Source: CAVRQM01 sp963822705 | Lineage (GTDB): Bacteria; Pseudomonadota; Alphaproteobacteria; Acetobacterales; Acetobacteraceae | Direction: 5' to 3' | NCBI GenBank assembly: GCA_963822705.1 | Contig: CAWGIX010000011.1 | Coordinates: 62,001-126,000 of the forward strand | DNA length: 64,000 bases | Shown: positions 1 to 9,117 of the stretch, piece by piece | How the letters are laid out: every line of letters begins with the position of its first letter | Position numbering within the stretch: the first letter of the stretch is position 1 | Translations under genes and position numbers: made by a program | The notes under the pieces: generated by a model | The model's database searches: none | Told to the model about the DNA's origin: nothing | Seen by the model: the letters and a program-made list of their open reading frames with translations, nothing else

Positions 1-1250
1 GCGTCCTGGGGCATCGCGCCCTGGGCCGTCTTATTCTGCGCCGTCATATACAATGGGCCACTCGAAACAGCGACCACCGGGGGTGGCGCGAGGGGCGGCG
101 AAAGGCGGCGATAGGCCAGAAACCCCGTGATTAGGATGACCTCACCCGCGATCGCGAGAAACGCACCCCGCGAGGTGCCCGCCCCCCTCCGGCGAGTTCG
201 ATCGGCAGTCTGTCGTGCTCGTGCCAGCACGGTCTCAGATCGTTCCTGCGGCGCCATGTTGGGCGGGAGCGCGGCCCCGCGCTCGTCGGCCACCGCCAAC
301 TCGAGCCCCGCGGGGTGGTAAAGCCGGGTAGCCGCGTTCGCCGCTGCCTGTGCTGTCAGCCGGTTGCGGCGAAGCTCGGGCCCAACATTAAGATCGCGTT
401 CGAGGAGCTCGTTTACCTGTCCCGGGATTCCGCCAGAGTTCTTTACGATCCATAAGAGCGCGGCATCGCTCAGGCCCGGCTTCGCAGCGATGCCCGCGAG
501 CGACAAATATCGACGGATGTAGGCCTGCGTCTCGGCGCCCGACAACGGCTCCACGCTGGCACTGATCTGGATTCTTCCTGTTGCATCCCCGCGTTGCAAT
601 ATTTCCACGAATGGCGGGCGCGCGACAAAGATCAACTGCAGGGGAATGCCCTGGCTGCGCGCCAGATCGGATATCCCCAGCAAGTACTCAAGGGCGTCGG
701 CTGTCAGTGCATGCGCGTCGTCGACGATCAATATCACCCGTGTATGGTCGCCATCCGCCGCCGTCAGCTTCTCGAATACATGATCCGCATCCTGGTTCGT
801 TAGCTTGTCTTCGCCATCCTTCCCAATGATCTGCGCCATGACCTCCGACAACGAGAGCGTGCCGCCTCGTCGGGTACAGACGTGAATAAGCCGCGAGCGC
901 GTGCTGGCTTGGGCGAAGAAAGCGCCATTCACCAGCGCTGTTTTACCGACCCCTGCAACGCCTATTATGGTGATGAAAGGATCGCGGTTCAGAACACCTT
1001 GCATCAGTGCGGTGAGCGGGGTCCGGTGAGAATCAGCAATGAATATTTCGTGGCGGCCCGGCGCAGGATAATACGCTCCGCGGCCGGCCGGCCGGGGCGC
1101 TTGACAACTCGCCTCTCGCTCACGCTCCAGTCCGATGGCCAACTGGTGGACGAGCCTACTCGCCTCGGCGGAACGAACGTGCCCGTCCGGATCGTGCCCG
1201 GCAGTCTCTCCGCGGTGACTACGCGACGTGGTTCGTAGCCATGACGACAT
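1..1250 (-). CDS. ExeA/GspA-like AAA ATPase, C-terminus cut off by window edge
   Basis: A reading frame is open from the ATG at 1250 down to base 1 and continues outside the window. It shows the ExeA-type N-terminus (AYYPAPGRHEIF, about residues 78-89), a Walker A motif GVAGVGKT near residue 97 and a Walker B stretch VILIVDDAHAL. A probable membrane segment (FLAIAGEVILITGFLAY) lies near the C-terminal end seen here. In known ExeA/GspA proteins this order (ATPase, one membrane helix, periplasmic peptidoglycan-binding part) serves secretin assembly or polysaccharide export. I infer a membrane-tethered ATPase of that class; a TniB-like transposition ATPase is less likely because of the membrane helix. 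The start is uncertain since the frame is open further upstream and no clear ribosome site was seen. Confidence 0.72.
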   Translation of the reverse strand, partial: MSSWLRTTSRSHRGETAGHDPDGHVRSAEASRLVHQLAIGLEREREASCQAPRPAGRGAYYPAPGRHEIFIADSHRTPLTALMQGVLNRDPFITIIGVAGVGKTALVNGAFFAQASTRSRLIHVCTRRGGTLSLSEVMAQIIGKDGEDKLTNQDADHVFEKLTAADGDHTRVILIVDDAHALTADALEYLLGISDLARSQGIPLQLIFVARPPFVEILQRGDATGRIQISASVEPLSGAETQAYIRRYLSLAGIAAKPGLSDAALLWIVKNSGGIPGQVNELLERDLNVGPELRRNRLTAQAAANAATRLYHPAGLELAVADERGAALPPNMAPQERSETVLARARQTADRTRRRGAGTSRGAFLAIAGEVILITGFLAYRRLSPPLAPPPVVAVSSGPLYMTAQNKTAQGAMPQD

Positions 1251-2079
1251 CAAATGGATCCCTCCGCGACCGAACCAGCGCCGCACCCGTTTGCTTTCAC
1301 GAGGGCGTCGGCAGCAACGATCCGCTCGCGCCACAAACGAGGATCTGCTTCTTCGATACGATGCTCATCCAACGTCTCCTCGAACTGGAGCGCTGCCGCT
1401 GCCCAATCACGAAATCACTGATAAAGCGGTTGCCAGCGTGCTCCGTTTCCTTTATACCGAAGCCCTACGTTAACGGCTATTTAACACACACCAATGAGGG
1501 GGCATCACGTAAAATTTATGTTGACCGGATCCTCCAAACACCCCGTCAGCCTGGGTCATCGTGGCCGGACAATCGATTCCAGGGCAGCGGATTTGATAGA
1601 CGGGCTTAGCAGTTACCGCTCTATCCCCGCCTGACGGCAATCGCCATGCCGAGCTGTCCTACTTCGCCAAACGGGACTGCTATGCGGGCCGCCGGCAGTC
1701 GTCGCATATGAGGGGGAATGGCATCCAGCGCATATGCGTCGGATCACGTAGCGCCTCGGTCCGGGTATCCAAAACCACGACTGCGGGAGTGCATTGCTCT
1801 CCCGCAGGTCCCTCCTTGTGCCGCCGGTTCGGAGTAAGGAATAGCGGGAATAACAGCGGTAACGGGAGCGCAAGCGATCACTCCAGAGCAGAACCGTTCC
1901 CCAGTTCTCGAATCGCGGCGAGAGGTCAGGCAGTCGCACCCGTGGCGGTATCGGACTGGCCAGCTGGAGGACAAAGAAGGAACCCCAACTGGGTCGAAAC
2001 GTTAAGCATGTGGATGATCAGGGTGGCGACTTGTGGTCGGAGCACCAGCACGGTTCAGCCCGCGTCGGCGTGCGGTGGC
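1251..2079. other. Non-coding stretch, no supported gene
   Basis: About 830 bases between the divergent ExeA-like gene and the glycine-rich gene. An AT-rich patch near 1470-1530 stands out from the GC-rich surroundings and is the likeliest place for promoters of either gene. Several short frames exist on both strands, but none has a recognisable domain or good ribosome site. I see no RNA gene or terminator hairpin. Confidence 0.45.
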
Positions 2080-3681
2080 ATGAAACTCACGCGCTCGCAG
2101 CGGCCCGCCGTACTTTTCACCACAGCAGCTGTTTTGTTTTGCGCGGGCAATCTTCATGCGGCGAAGGTCGGCCAAGGCGGGAGCCACGACGCCGCGGGCT
2201 GGGGCAATGATGGCAACTCCGCATACCACGGCAATTCCAACCGTGATAGTGGGGGTGGTCACGGCCGCGCCAGACGAGCCAACAGTCGCGGCGAGGCGGT
2301 TAGGAGCATGGGCAGTGCCAGCGGCGGTGCCGGGGCCGGCCACGTCCATCTCAGAGCAGCCCACAGTGCCGGCGTTAGCGTCGGCGTCGGTGCTGGGAAG
2401 GGGAAGGGCAATGCCGGCCTCGGCATTGGTGCCGGGATCGGCATCGGTGCCGGGAGTGGCCACGGCACGATCGGGCTCGGGATCGGCGCCGGGAATGGCA
2501 ACGGCACTGCCGGGTTCGGGATAGGCGCCGGGACCGGCAACGGCAATGCCGGAGTGAGTGTCGGCATAGGGATCGGTCCTGGGAACGGCAACGGCAATTC
2601 CGGGGGTGCGGGTGGCGGCGACGCCAATGCCACGCAAAGCGGCAACGCAGGTGGCACGGCAGGAGGTGCCGGCCCTGCGCGCGGCGGTGCCGGAGATCGT
2701 ACCAAGGCGGGTGTCGCAGGGAGCGGTACGGTGGCGGGCGGGAGTGCCGAAACCAGCGCCAGTACAGCGAGCACGACAGCGACCAGCGAAGGGGTGGCGA
2801 CCGGGCTGGGAGCCGCCAACAATTCTGCGGCGGCAGCTATCGCCCTAAACTCCTGGCTCCAAATGGGCCAGGCGCCTGCCGGCTTTCGAGCGCTGGCGCT
2901 GAAGGCCTTCAGCTCCGCCCCCTATCCGGGGCCGAACTCCTCCGACGGGTTCTACAAGGGGTCCGGGGTCCTGGCGGTCGCGGACCGGCGATGCTCGCCG
3001 CAAGAACTCGCCCTTGTCACCCTCAAGCACAACCAAGCTTTCTTCGACGGGGTGAGCACCGGCGTTGTTGCTGGTGCGACCGCGTCAGGCACACAGGTGA
3101 GCTTGGTCAACGTCCGCCATGGGTCAAAGAGGTTGGTGGGCACTTTTGGCGATGCGACCTTCGAAGGCACTCTGTCGGATGCTGGTTGCGTATACAATTA
3201 CACACTCCCCCGGGTAGCGAGGCCCGAACGGGTTGCGACGTCCGCTCCTACGCCGCCGCGTGTTCCGGCAACGGGCAGTCAGCCCGTTCAAGGCCCCCAT
3301 GTCGTTGCCCGCCAAGACGAGCCGGCCGTTGAGCGCGCCACGGCCCGGACCCTTCCGAAGGAGGCGCTCCCTGATTCCTTGGCCGAACGGCAAGCCCGAC
3401 TGGGCGACCGGTCCCTAGCCGAAGGCAAGATCACCGAGGCGCGCGAATTCTTCAAACGGGCGGCGCTCGCGGGCAATCCCCGGGGGGCCCTCGGCCTGGG
3501 CATGACGTATGATCCCACCGTCCTCGCGACAATCGACAGCAAGGGAATAGAGGCCGACCTCCTGGTCGCAAAGGTCTGGTATCGGAGAGCAGAGCTGTCC
3601 GGGGACAAGGACGCCGAGAGCATGTTGGCAAGGCTCGACGCCGGGAAGCCGAGTAACTATTCCGCCGATTCTTCGAGGTGA
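2080..3681 (+). CDS. Secreted glycine-rich repeat protein with Sel1/TPR-like C-terminus
   Basis: I chose the ATG at 2080 because it opens with a signal peptide (basic MKLTRSQR, hydrophobic core, cleavage after AGNLHA), giving 533 residues; the frame is open further upstream but that part looks non-coding. Residues about 100-200 are low-complexity glycine/asparagine/alanine repeats with a core of L/F-GIGAG-x-GNG. A middle region near 275-390 looks globular. After a proline-rich linker, the last 110 residues resemble a Sel1/TPR helical repeat (AEGKITEAREFFKRAALAGNP). Such repeats commonly bind proteins. Export to the periplasm or outside is inferred; the role is unknown and no homologue is recognised. 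Confidence 0.62.
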   Translation: MKLTRSQRPAVLFTTAAVLFCAGNLHAAKVGQGGSHDAAGWGNDGNSAYHGNSNRDSGGGHGRARRANSRGEAVRSMGSASGGAGAGHVHLRAAHSAGVSVGVGAGKGKGNAGLGIGAGIGIGAGSGHGTIGLGIGAGNGNGTAGFGIGAGTGNGNAGVSVGIGIGPGNGNGNSGGAGGGDANATQSGNAGGTAGGAGPARGGAGDRTKAGVAGSGTVAGGSAETSASTASTTATSEGVATGLGAANNSAAAAIALNSWLQMGQAPAGFRALALKAFSSAPYPGPNSSDGFYKGSGVLAVADRRCSPQELALVTLKHNQAFFDGVSTGVVAGATASGTQVSLVNVRHGSKRLVGTFGDATFEGTLSDAGCVYNYTLPRVARPERVATSAPTPPRVPATGSQPVQGPHVVARQDEPAVERATARTLPKEALPDSLAERQARLGDRSLAEGKITEAREFFKRAALAGNPRGALGLGMTYDPTVLATIDSKGIEADLLVAKVWYRRAELSGDKDAESMLARLDAGKPSNYSADSSR

Positions 3682-3727
3682 GCACTTATGCGCGGCAGGT
3701 ACTATTAGCGGCAGCTGACGGGTAAGC

Positions 3728-3994
3728 GTGTGCAGCAGACCCGCCATCAAAAGTGAACAGGGCCTGGATGGCGGTAACTGCCGGCTGGGGACGGACCCAG
3801 CGACCTCGGTGATCAACCAGTGGCATCAGGCCTGGGATGTGCCGAACCTCTACGTCGCGGACGGCAGCCCGCTGCCGACCGGAGGCGCCGTCAATCCGAC
3901 GCCTACGATCTGTGCCCTTGCACTCCGCGCCGCCGGGCACCTGCGCGACAACTTCCGCGACCTCCGCCGCACCGACCGCACCCTCGAGAGCTAG
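3728..3994 (+). pseudogene. C-terminal remnant of a GMC oxidoreductase
   Basis: The 88-residue frame contains the hallmark end of the glucose-methanol-choline flavoprotein family: GTDPATSV, then VPNLYVADGSPLPTGG and AVNPTPTICALALR. In intact members (about 530-570 residues) this segment carries the FAD/substrate-site histidine or asparagine region. The rest of the enzyme is absent: the sequence just upstream belongs to the end of the glycine-rich gene and a short spacer. I therefore call a truncated fragment, probably left after deletion. It has no promoter or ribosome site that I can see. Confidence 0.75.
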
Positions 3995-4019
3995 CAGGTT
4001 GCTGAAAACGGGGGTTCTG

Positions 4020-5508
4020 TCAGGTTCCCGACCCATCCGGCAGCCGGCCGCTCCGTTGGCCTCCCGCGCAGATACTGGGACGGCGGCCGATCCAGGGTCG
4101 CGCCTCCTCCACCTCCGCGGCGAGCCGCAAAAGTGTGGACTCGTCACCGTAGCGGCCAACGAACTGCACGCCGATCGGCACGTCCTGTTCAGTCCACGTC
4201 GCCGGCAGCGACAGCGCGGGCAGCCCCGAAATGTTGAACGCGAACATGAAGGCCGCGTCCGTCCACTTCTCGAGATACCGGTCGAAATCAGGCTCGTTCA
4301 TGTCCCAATACCCGATCGGTCGTGGCTGCTGGGTCAATGTCGGGGTTAGGAACACATCGAAAGACTGGAGTTCGGTCTGGATGAGCTGATTGGCTTTCCG
4401 CATCGTCCCGACGCTCGCCGCGTGCTCGGTCGCCGACAGCATGCGCCCGCGTTCAAGCAACGACCAGTTGAACGCCGCCAGGTCGGATTGCCGGACCGGC
4501 CGGCCGATGATCTTCGCCAGATCCTCGAAGTCGAGGTCCGGTTTGCACTGCATTGATCCGGTTGTAGGCGACCCAGGCAGACTCGAGATCCGCCGCGAAC
4601 GGATGCTCCTCGACGCGGTGGCCGAGTTGCCGTAGCAAAGCAGCAGTTGCCGTGACCGCGGCGGCGACCTCGGGCGCGAAATCCGGCCCCCAAGGGGTGG
4701 TCATTGTGTACCCGATGCGGAGCTGCTTTGGCCGGTCTTCCAGGCTTGCCATCCAGGGTAGGGCGGGCGTTGGCGGGGTATAGGGGTCGCCGGTCATATT
4801 CCCCGCCGTGGCGTCGAGAAACGCCGCCGTATCCCGCACCGTCCGGCTCAGCGCGAAAAAATAGACGCTGCCGAACCAGATATCGACATCGTCGGGACCA
4901 TAGGTGATGCGCCCCCGCGAGGGCTTCAGGCCGACTAACCCGCAGCACGAGGCGGGTACGCGGATCGACCCGCCGCCGTCGGTGGCTTCGGCCATCGGTA
5001 CAATCCGCGCCGCGACGGCGGCTGCCGAGCCGCCGCTCGACCCGCCCGGCGTGACCGCAGGGTTCCACGGGTTGAGCGTCGGGCCGTAAAAGCGCGGCTC
5101 TGTCGCAATGCACCAGCCAACTTCCGGCACGTTGGTGCGGCCGAGCAGAACGAGTCCGGCCGCCTTGATCCGGCGCACCATCTCGGAGTCGGATTGGCTC
5201 ACGAAGTCCTTGCGGTATTCCAGGCCGGCCGTCATGGGCATGCCTTCGCAAGCCGAGCCGATGTTCTTCAGCAGGAACGGAACTCCCGCGAAGCAGCCGT
5301 CGCCCAGCGGTTCGGCGGCGCGGCGGCGCGCCCTGTCGAAGTCCCTGATCACCACCGCATTCAGCTTGGGATCCAGCGACTCGATCAGACCGATGGCAAC
5401 CTCCGTCAGCTCAGCCGCGGTCACTTCCCGTTTGCGGACCAGCTCGGCCAGTCCCAGGGCATCCTTGTCAGCGTAGACTTGCACGAGATCGGGCGTCACG
5501 TTTGTCAT
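4020..5508 (-). CDS. Amidase, amidase-signature family (frameshifted)
   Basis: An amidase-signature hydrolase that cleaves C-N bonds of a small amide. The Ser-cisSer-Lys triad is visible: Lys in PFLLKNIGSA, the glycine/serine stretch GGSSGGSA, and the nucleophile region ATDGGGSIRVPAS. The start at 5508 has a good ribosome site (GGAAGGGAA). The frame breaks near 4550: the first 335 or so residues are read from 5508, the last 175 in another frame starting around 4553. One base added or removed restores a single protein of about 495 residues, the normal family length, so I favour a sequence error. Substrate cannot be told. It diverges from the YcaO gene over 229 bases. Confidence 0.8.
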
Positions 5509-5737
5509 TTCCCTTCCGACGGCCGCAAGGAGGTCAGTAGCTCAGGGGGCAGTCACTTTGTATTCGTATCGGTCCGCTTTCCAGTATCGCCGGCCTTGAT
5601 CACCACGGTCTCCGCCATCGCGATTTTAACGGTATGCCGACAGCGGGCGTCAAACCCGGTTGATCGCTGGCCAGTTCCTGGACGCTCCCAAAGCTTGCCG
5701 CCTAAGCTTGGTCTCACGTGGCGAGCGGACGGAGGGC

Positions 5738-6949
5738 ATGTTCGGCGACGAAGACGGCAGCAAGGTCTATCTGGAGGGCACTCATCGGGTCATCGATCCG
5801 GACGCCACCCTGGCTCGCGTGCTGCCGCTGGCTCCGGCGATGGGCATTACCCGACTGGGGGTGCTAACCGGACTTGACGTGCTGGGCATTCCGGTTGCCG
5901 CCGCCTACCGCCCGAACTCGCGCTCGATCTCGGTCCATCAGGGCAAGGGCACCACGCTCACCCTCGCCAAGGTCTCGGCGCTGATGGAGGCGGCCGAGTG
6001 CTGCCACGCCGAATCCGCCGACCTGCCGCTCCGGCTCGGGACAAGCAGCGAAATCGCCGTCCATGGGTGCGTCGTCGATCCGGCACGGCTCCCGCGAACT
6101 GGCCAAGGCGACCTGCGGACTGAACGCCTGCTCTGGACCGAAGCGGCGGAGCTGGTTTCGGGCCGCCCGATCTGGGTGCCGCATGAGCTGGTCAGCGCCG
6201 ACTTCACCGCGCCGGCGCTGCCGGGGTCGGGTCTGTTCCAGGCGACGACCAACGGGCTGGCCTCCGGCAATCACCGCCTCGAGGCAATCCTGCACGGCCT
6301 CTATGAAGTCGTGGAGCGGGATGCGGTGGCACTCTGGCAGGCGATGTCCGAACCCCGGCAGGCGGCGTGCGCACTTGACCCGGCCAGTATCGACGGTGCC
6401 GTAAGCGCCCCGTTGCTTGCGCGCTTCGCCGCGGCCGACGTAGGTCTGGTGATCTGGGAGGTGACCACCGAAGTGGGCCTGCCGGCGTTTCTGGCGCTCG
6501 CCGCGGACCGCGACGGCATGGCGGGTGTGGAGCCGGAGCTCGGCGCTGGCTGTCATGCCGATCGAGACGTGGCTCTTTCGCGGGCGCTGACCGAGGCGGC
6601 GCAAGCGCGACTCACCCGCATTTCCGGCGCGCGCGACGATTTCGCCCTGGAGGGCTATGACCTTGCCGAACGGTCCGGGCGACAGGAGTCGGCGAAACGC
6701 ATGCTGCGCACGACCGGACGGCGGAACTTCGCCGCGGTACCAAGCTGCGCCGGTCGAACCTTGCGCCATGACCTTGACGCGGCCCTTACCAGGCTTGCCC
6801 GCGCGGATTTCGGGCATGTCGCCGTGGTCGACCTGACGCAACCTGCAGTCGGACTCCCAGTAGCCCGCGTCATCGTGCCCGGACTGGAAGGACCTTGGGA
6901 GCCGGAAGGCGAGTACCGGCCAGGCCCGCGCGCCCGGGCCGCCGCATGA
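5738..6949 (+). CDS. YcaO-domain ATP-dependent cyclodehydratase/thioamidase subunit
   Basis: YcaO proteins activate a peptide backbone amide with ATP, to form azolines, or thioamides when paired with TfuA. Family marks are visible: LMEAAECCHAE in the N-terminal half and TNGLASGNHRLEA followed by YEVVERDAVALW. I chose the ATG at 5738, preceded by GGAGGG, over the upstream start at 5660; this gives 403 residues. The C-terminus lacks the proline-rich PxPxP tail of azoline-forming E. coli-type YcaOs. It overlaps the TfuA gene by four bases (ATGA), so the two are translationally coupled. No leader-binding or E1-like partner gene is nearby. Confidence 0.85.
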   Translation: MFGDEDGSKVYLEGTHRVIDPDATLARVLPLAPAMGITRLGVLTGLDVLGIPVAAAYRPNSRSISVHQGKGTTLTLAKVSALMEAAECCHAESADLPLRLGTSSEIAVHGCVVDPARLPRTGQGDLRTERLLWTEAAELVSGRPIWVPHELVSADFTAPALPGSGLFQATTNGLASGNHRLEAILHGLYEVVERDAVALWQAMSEPRQAACALDPASIDGAVSAPLLARFAAADVGLVIWEVTTEVGLPAFLALAADRDGMAGVEPELGAGCHADRDVALSRALTEAAQARLTRISGARDDFALEGYDLAERSGRQESAKRMLRTTGRRNFAAVPSCAGRTLRHDLDAALTRLARADFGHVAVVDLTQPAVGLPVARVIVPGLEGPWEPEGEYRPGPRARAAA

Positions 6950-8265
6950 CGGTGGTCGTCTTCACCGGCCCAACCCTGCCGCCGGAAGAGGCGGCGGCGA
7001 TGCTGCCAGCTATCTACCTGCCGCCGGCGCGCCAGGGCGATTTGTGGCGCGCCGTGCGCGCGCACCGGCCAGTAGCCATCGCTCTCATCGACGGGCTGTT
7101 CCTCCACGTTCCGTCGGTATGGCATCGGGAAATCTTATGGGCGCTGGCCAGGGGCACGCACGTCTTCGGCGCTGCCAGCATGGGCGCGTTGCGCGCCGCC
7201 GAGCTCGACCGCTTCGGCATGCGCGGTATCGGTCGCGTCTACGATGGCTACCGAACCGGCGTCTGGCCCGGTTTCGACGAGCCTTTCGAGGATGACGACG
7301 AAGTCGCCGTGATACACGCCCCGGCCGAAGCCGGTTCCCGGGCGATGTCGGATGCCATGGTAGACCTCAGGGACACACTTCTGGCCGCGCAAACGGCCGG
7401 CGTTATCACACGCGAGACCTGTCTTCAGTTGGCTGCCGCCCTGAAACGTCTTCACTTCGGCGATCGCAGCTTCGCCCGTCTCGACCAGCTCGCGTCGCCG
7501 TTGATGGGAGCAGCCCAAGCGGAGCAACTCCGGACCTGGCTGCGGTCCGGCCGGGTGAGGCGCAAGCGGTTGGACGCCTTGGAGATGCTTAGGGCCTTGC
7601 GGGATTTTTTGCGCGAGCGGCCGGCGGCGTTCCGGCCTGGGTTCGAACCGGCGCGGACTTTGGTGTGGGAGCGCTTCGTGGACCAGGCCTCCAGTTCGGT
7701 GCAGCCGGACGAGGCGCTCGTGCTTGACGAGCTGGCATTGGATCCGGTGGCCTGGCACGCCGCCGAACGCGCCGGATTAGGGCGGCTTCACGCCCTGCGA
7801 TCGGCTCCGGCGCCGAGCATGGATGCTGAACGCGCGCAGCTCGACCAGTTTCGGCGTGCGCGCGGGATGGCGCGGCAGAGCCAGCTGGGCGGGTGGATGG
7901 CCGCCAATGCGATCGCGGAAGCGGGTCTCGGGCGGCTGCTTCGCAATGAGGCCGCGCTGGACGCCGCCGCGGCCGAGCGCCTGCCGGGGCTGAAGCCGGC
8001 GATGATCGATCATTTGCGGCTGACGGACCGATTCGCGGGGTTGCTGGCGCGTGCGCGCGCTAAGCAGGAAGCTTTGGCAACCCAGGCCGCACCAGCCGCC
8101 GGCCCACGTCTTCAGGCCGCCCTGGCTTGGTATGCGGAAACCAGGCTCGGGGAGCCGCTTTTAGATGGCACCGCCACCTCCCACCGGACTGCCTGGGCCA
8201 GCGAAGCGAAATTCGAGGCGGCGGTCTGGCGAGAATATTTGTTTGCTCGCAACGGCGGCTCCTGA
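6946..8265 (+). CDS. TfuA-like protein, partner of YcaO
   Basis: TfuA-like proteins accompany YcaO in peptide or protein thioamidation, probably recruiting or delivering sulfur (known from trifolitoxin and McrA modification). The TfuA core occupies the first 140 residues: FTGPTLPPEEA, then DGLFLHVPSVWHREIL and FGAASMGALRAAEL. The remaining 300 residues are helical and alanine/arginine-rich with no domain I recognise, making this a long TfuA (439 residues). The start at 6946 sits inside the YcaO stop. The gene ends 17 bases from the convergent orphan at 8283. Sulfur transfer here is inference from the family. Confidence 0.82.
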   Translation: MTVVVFTGPTLPPEEAAAMLPAIYLPPARQGDLWRAVRAHRPVAIALIDGLFLHVPSVWHREILWALARGTHVFGAASMGALRAAELDRFGMRGIGRVYDGYRTGVWPGFDEPFEDDDEVAVIHAPAEAGSRAMSDAMVDLRDTLLAAQTAGVITRETCLQLAAALKRLHFGDRSFARLDQLASPLMGAAQAEQLRTWLRSGRVRRKRLDALEMLRALRDFLRERPAAFRPGFEPARTLVWERFVDQASSSVQPDEALVLDELALDPVAWHAAERAGLGRLHALRSAPAPSMDAERAQLDQFRRARGMARQSQLGGWMAANAIAEAGLGRLLRNEAALDAAAAERLPGLKPAMIDHLRLTDRFAGLLARARAKQEALATQAAPAAGPRLQAALAWYAETRLGEPLLDGTATSHRTAWASEAKFEAAVWREYLFARNGGS

Positions 8266-8282
8266 GGGCTGACGCCTGCCGT

Positions 8283-8849
8283 TCAGCGCCTCGGCCGCGT
8301 GGCGACGGTCGATCGCAGCGCCAGCGCCGATCGGCTGGGCTGATCGGACTCGTCCGGCACCGGGCCGCCGGTGACGTTGTTCTCGTTGGTCATATCCTCG
8401 GCCAACAAGATGTCGGTCAGCCAACCGGTGGTGATGTCGATGCGAATCGAGAAGTCGAACTTGTCGTAGCCCCACATCTTCACCTCGCTGGCAAAGGTTT
8501 CGTCCTTGAACTCAACGCCGCCGACCCCGAGTCTCACCGGGTCAATGGAAGGCGGTACAGGAGCGCCGGCACCGTGGACCAGAAGTACGGTGGCTGCCGG
8601 TAACTTGTAATAGTTGCCCTGGTAGCTGAACCCGTAGATCCGTGCGAGATGCGGTTCCAATTTTGGGTCCAGCTGCTGCACCAGCGGGTTCTGCGACGTC
8701 TTGCTGCTCCGGGCCTTATCGAGGCCCTCGGGGGTCAGGGTCAAACCGAGAAAATCGCGTCCAAACAGCCGCACCGTGATGTTCGCCGTGATTGTTTCAT
8801 CGAAAAACGAGGCTGGTTGCAGATCCGTATATTTAGTTTCGTCTGACAT
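8283..8849 (-). CDS. Orphan 188-residue protein
   Basis: Not recognised. The start at 8849 has a clear ribosome site (AAAGGGA, about 5 bases ahead). The protein is soluble with no signal peptide or membrane helix. Its N-terminal and middle parts look like a compact beta-rich fold (FFDETITANITVRLFGR; VKMWGYDKFDFSIRID), and the tail of about 40 residues is rich in Asn, Pro, Ser and Arg and likely disordered. There is no cysteine, so it is not a typical azole precursor. It lies 268 bases downstream of the metallopeptidase on the same strand and converges on TfuA, so it could belong to either group. Confidence 0.68.
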   Translation of the reverse strand: MSDETKYTDLQPASFFDETITANITVRLFGRDFLGLTLTPEGLDKARSSKTSQNPLVQQLDPKLEPHLARIYGFSYQGNYYKLPAATVLLVHGAGAPVPPSIDPVRLGVGGVEFKDETFASEVKMWGYDKFDFSIRIDITTGWLTDILLAEDMTNENNVTGGPVPDESDQPSRSALALRSTVATRPRR

Positions 8850-9117
8850 GAGTTGTCCCTTTTCGATGTATGAACATTACCATAGGTGGTCCAGCGCCCG
8901 TACGCAACCACGCCGTCCGCCAAGGAAGCGCGGCGCGACGCGGGATCGGCGGCCCGGTCATTGCATCTGAGTCCGATGGGTGTGACGCATGTGCCGGCGC
9001 GCCAGGATGAAGCCCGCCGCGCCACCGCCGCACCGGCAGCGCGCCGTTACCAACTCCGACCGGCCGAGCGGCGCGCGCGCGGGGCGCCGCGACCGACCCC
9101 GGGGCGCCGAGCCGAGC

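Noticed and set aside
1300..1374. Minus-strand short frame starting MSIVSKKQILVCGASG
   Set aside because: Only about 23 codons before a stop; could be part of a broken gene upstream of the ExeA-like ATPase, but evidence is too thin.
2002..2822. Two long minus-strand frames across the glycine repeats (Ala/Pro-rich)
   Set aside because: Low-complexity DNA keeps all frames open; only the plus-strand frame has a signal peptide and a globular C-terminus.
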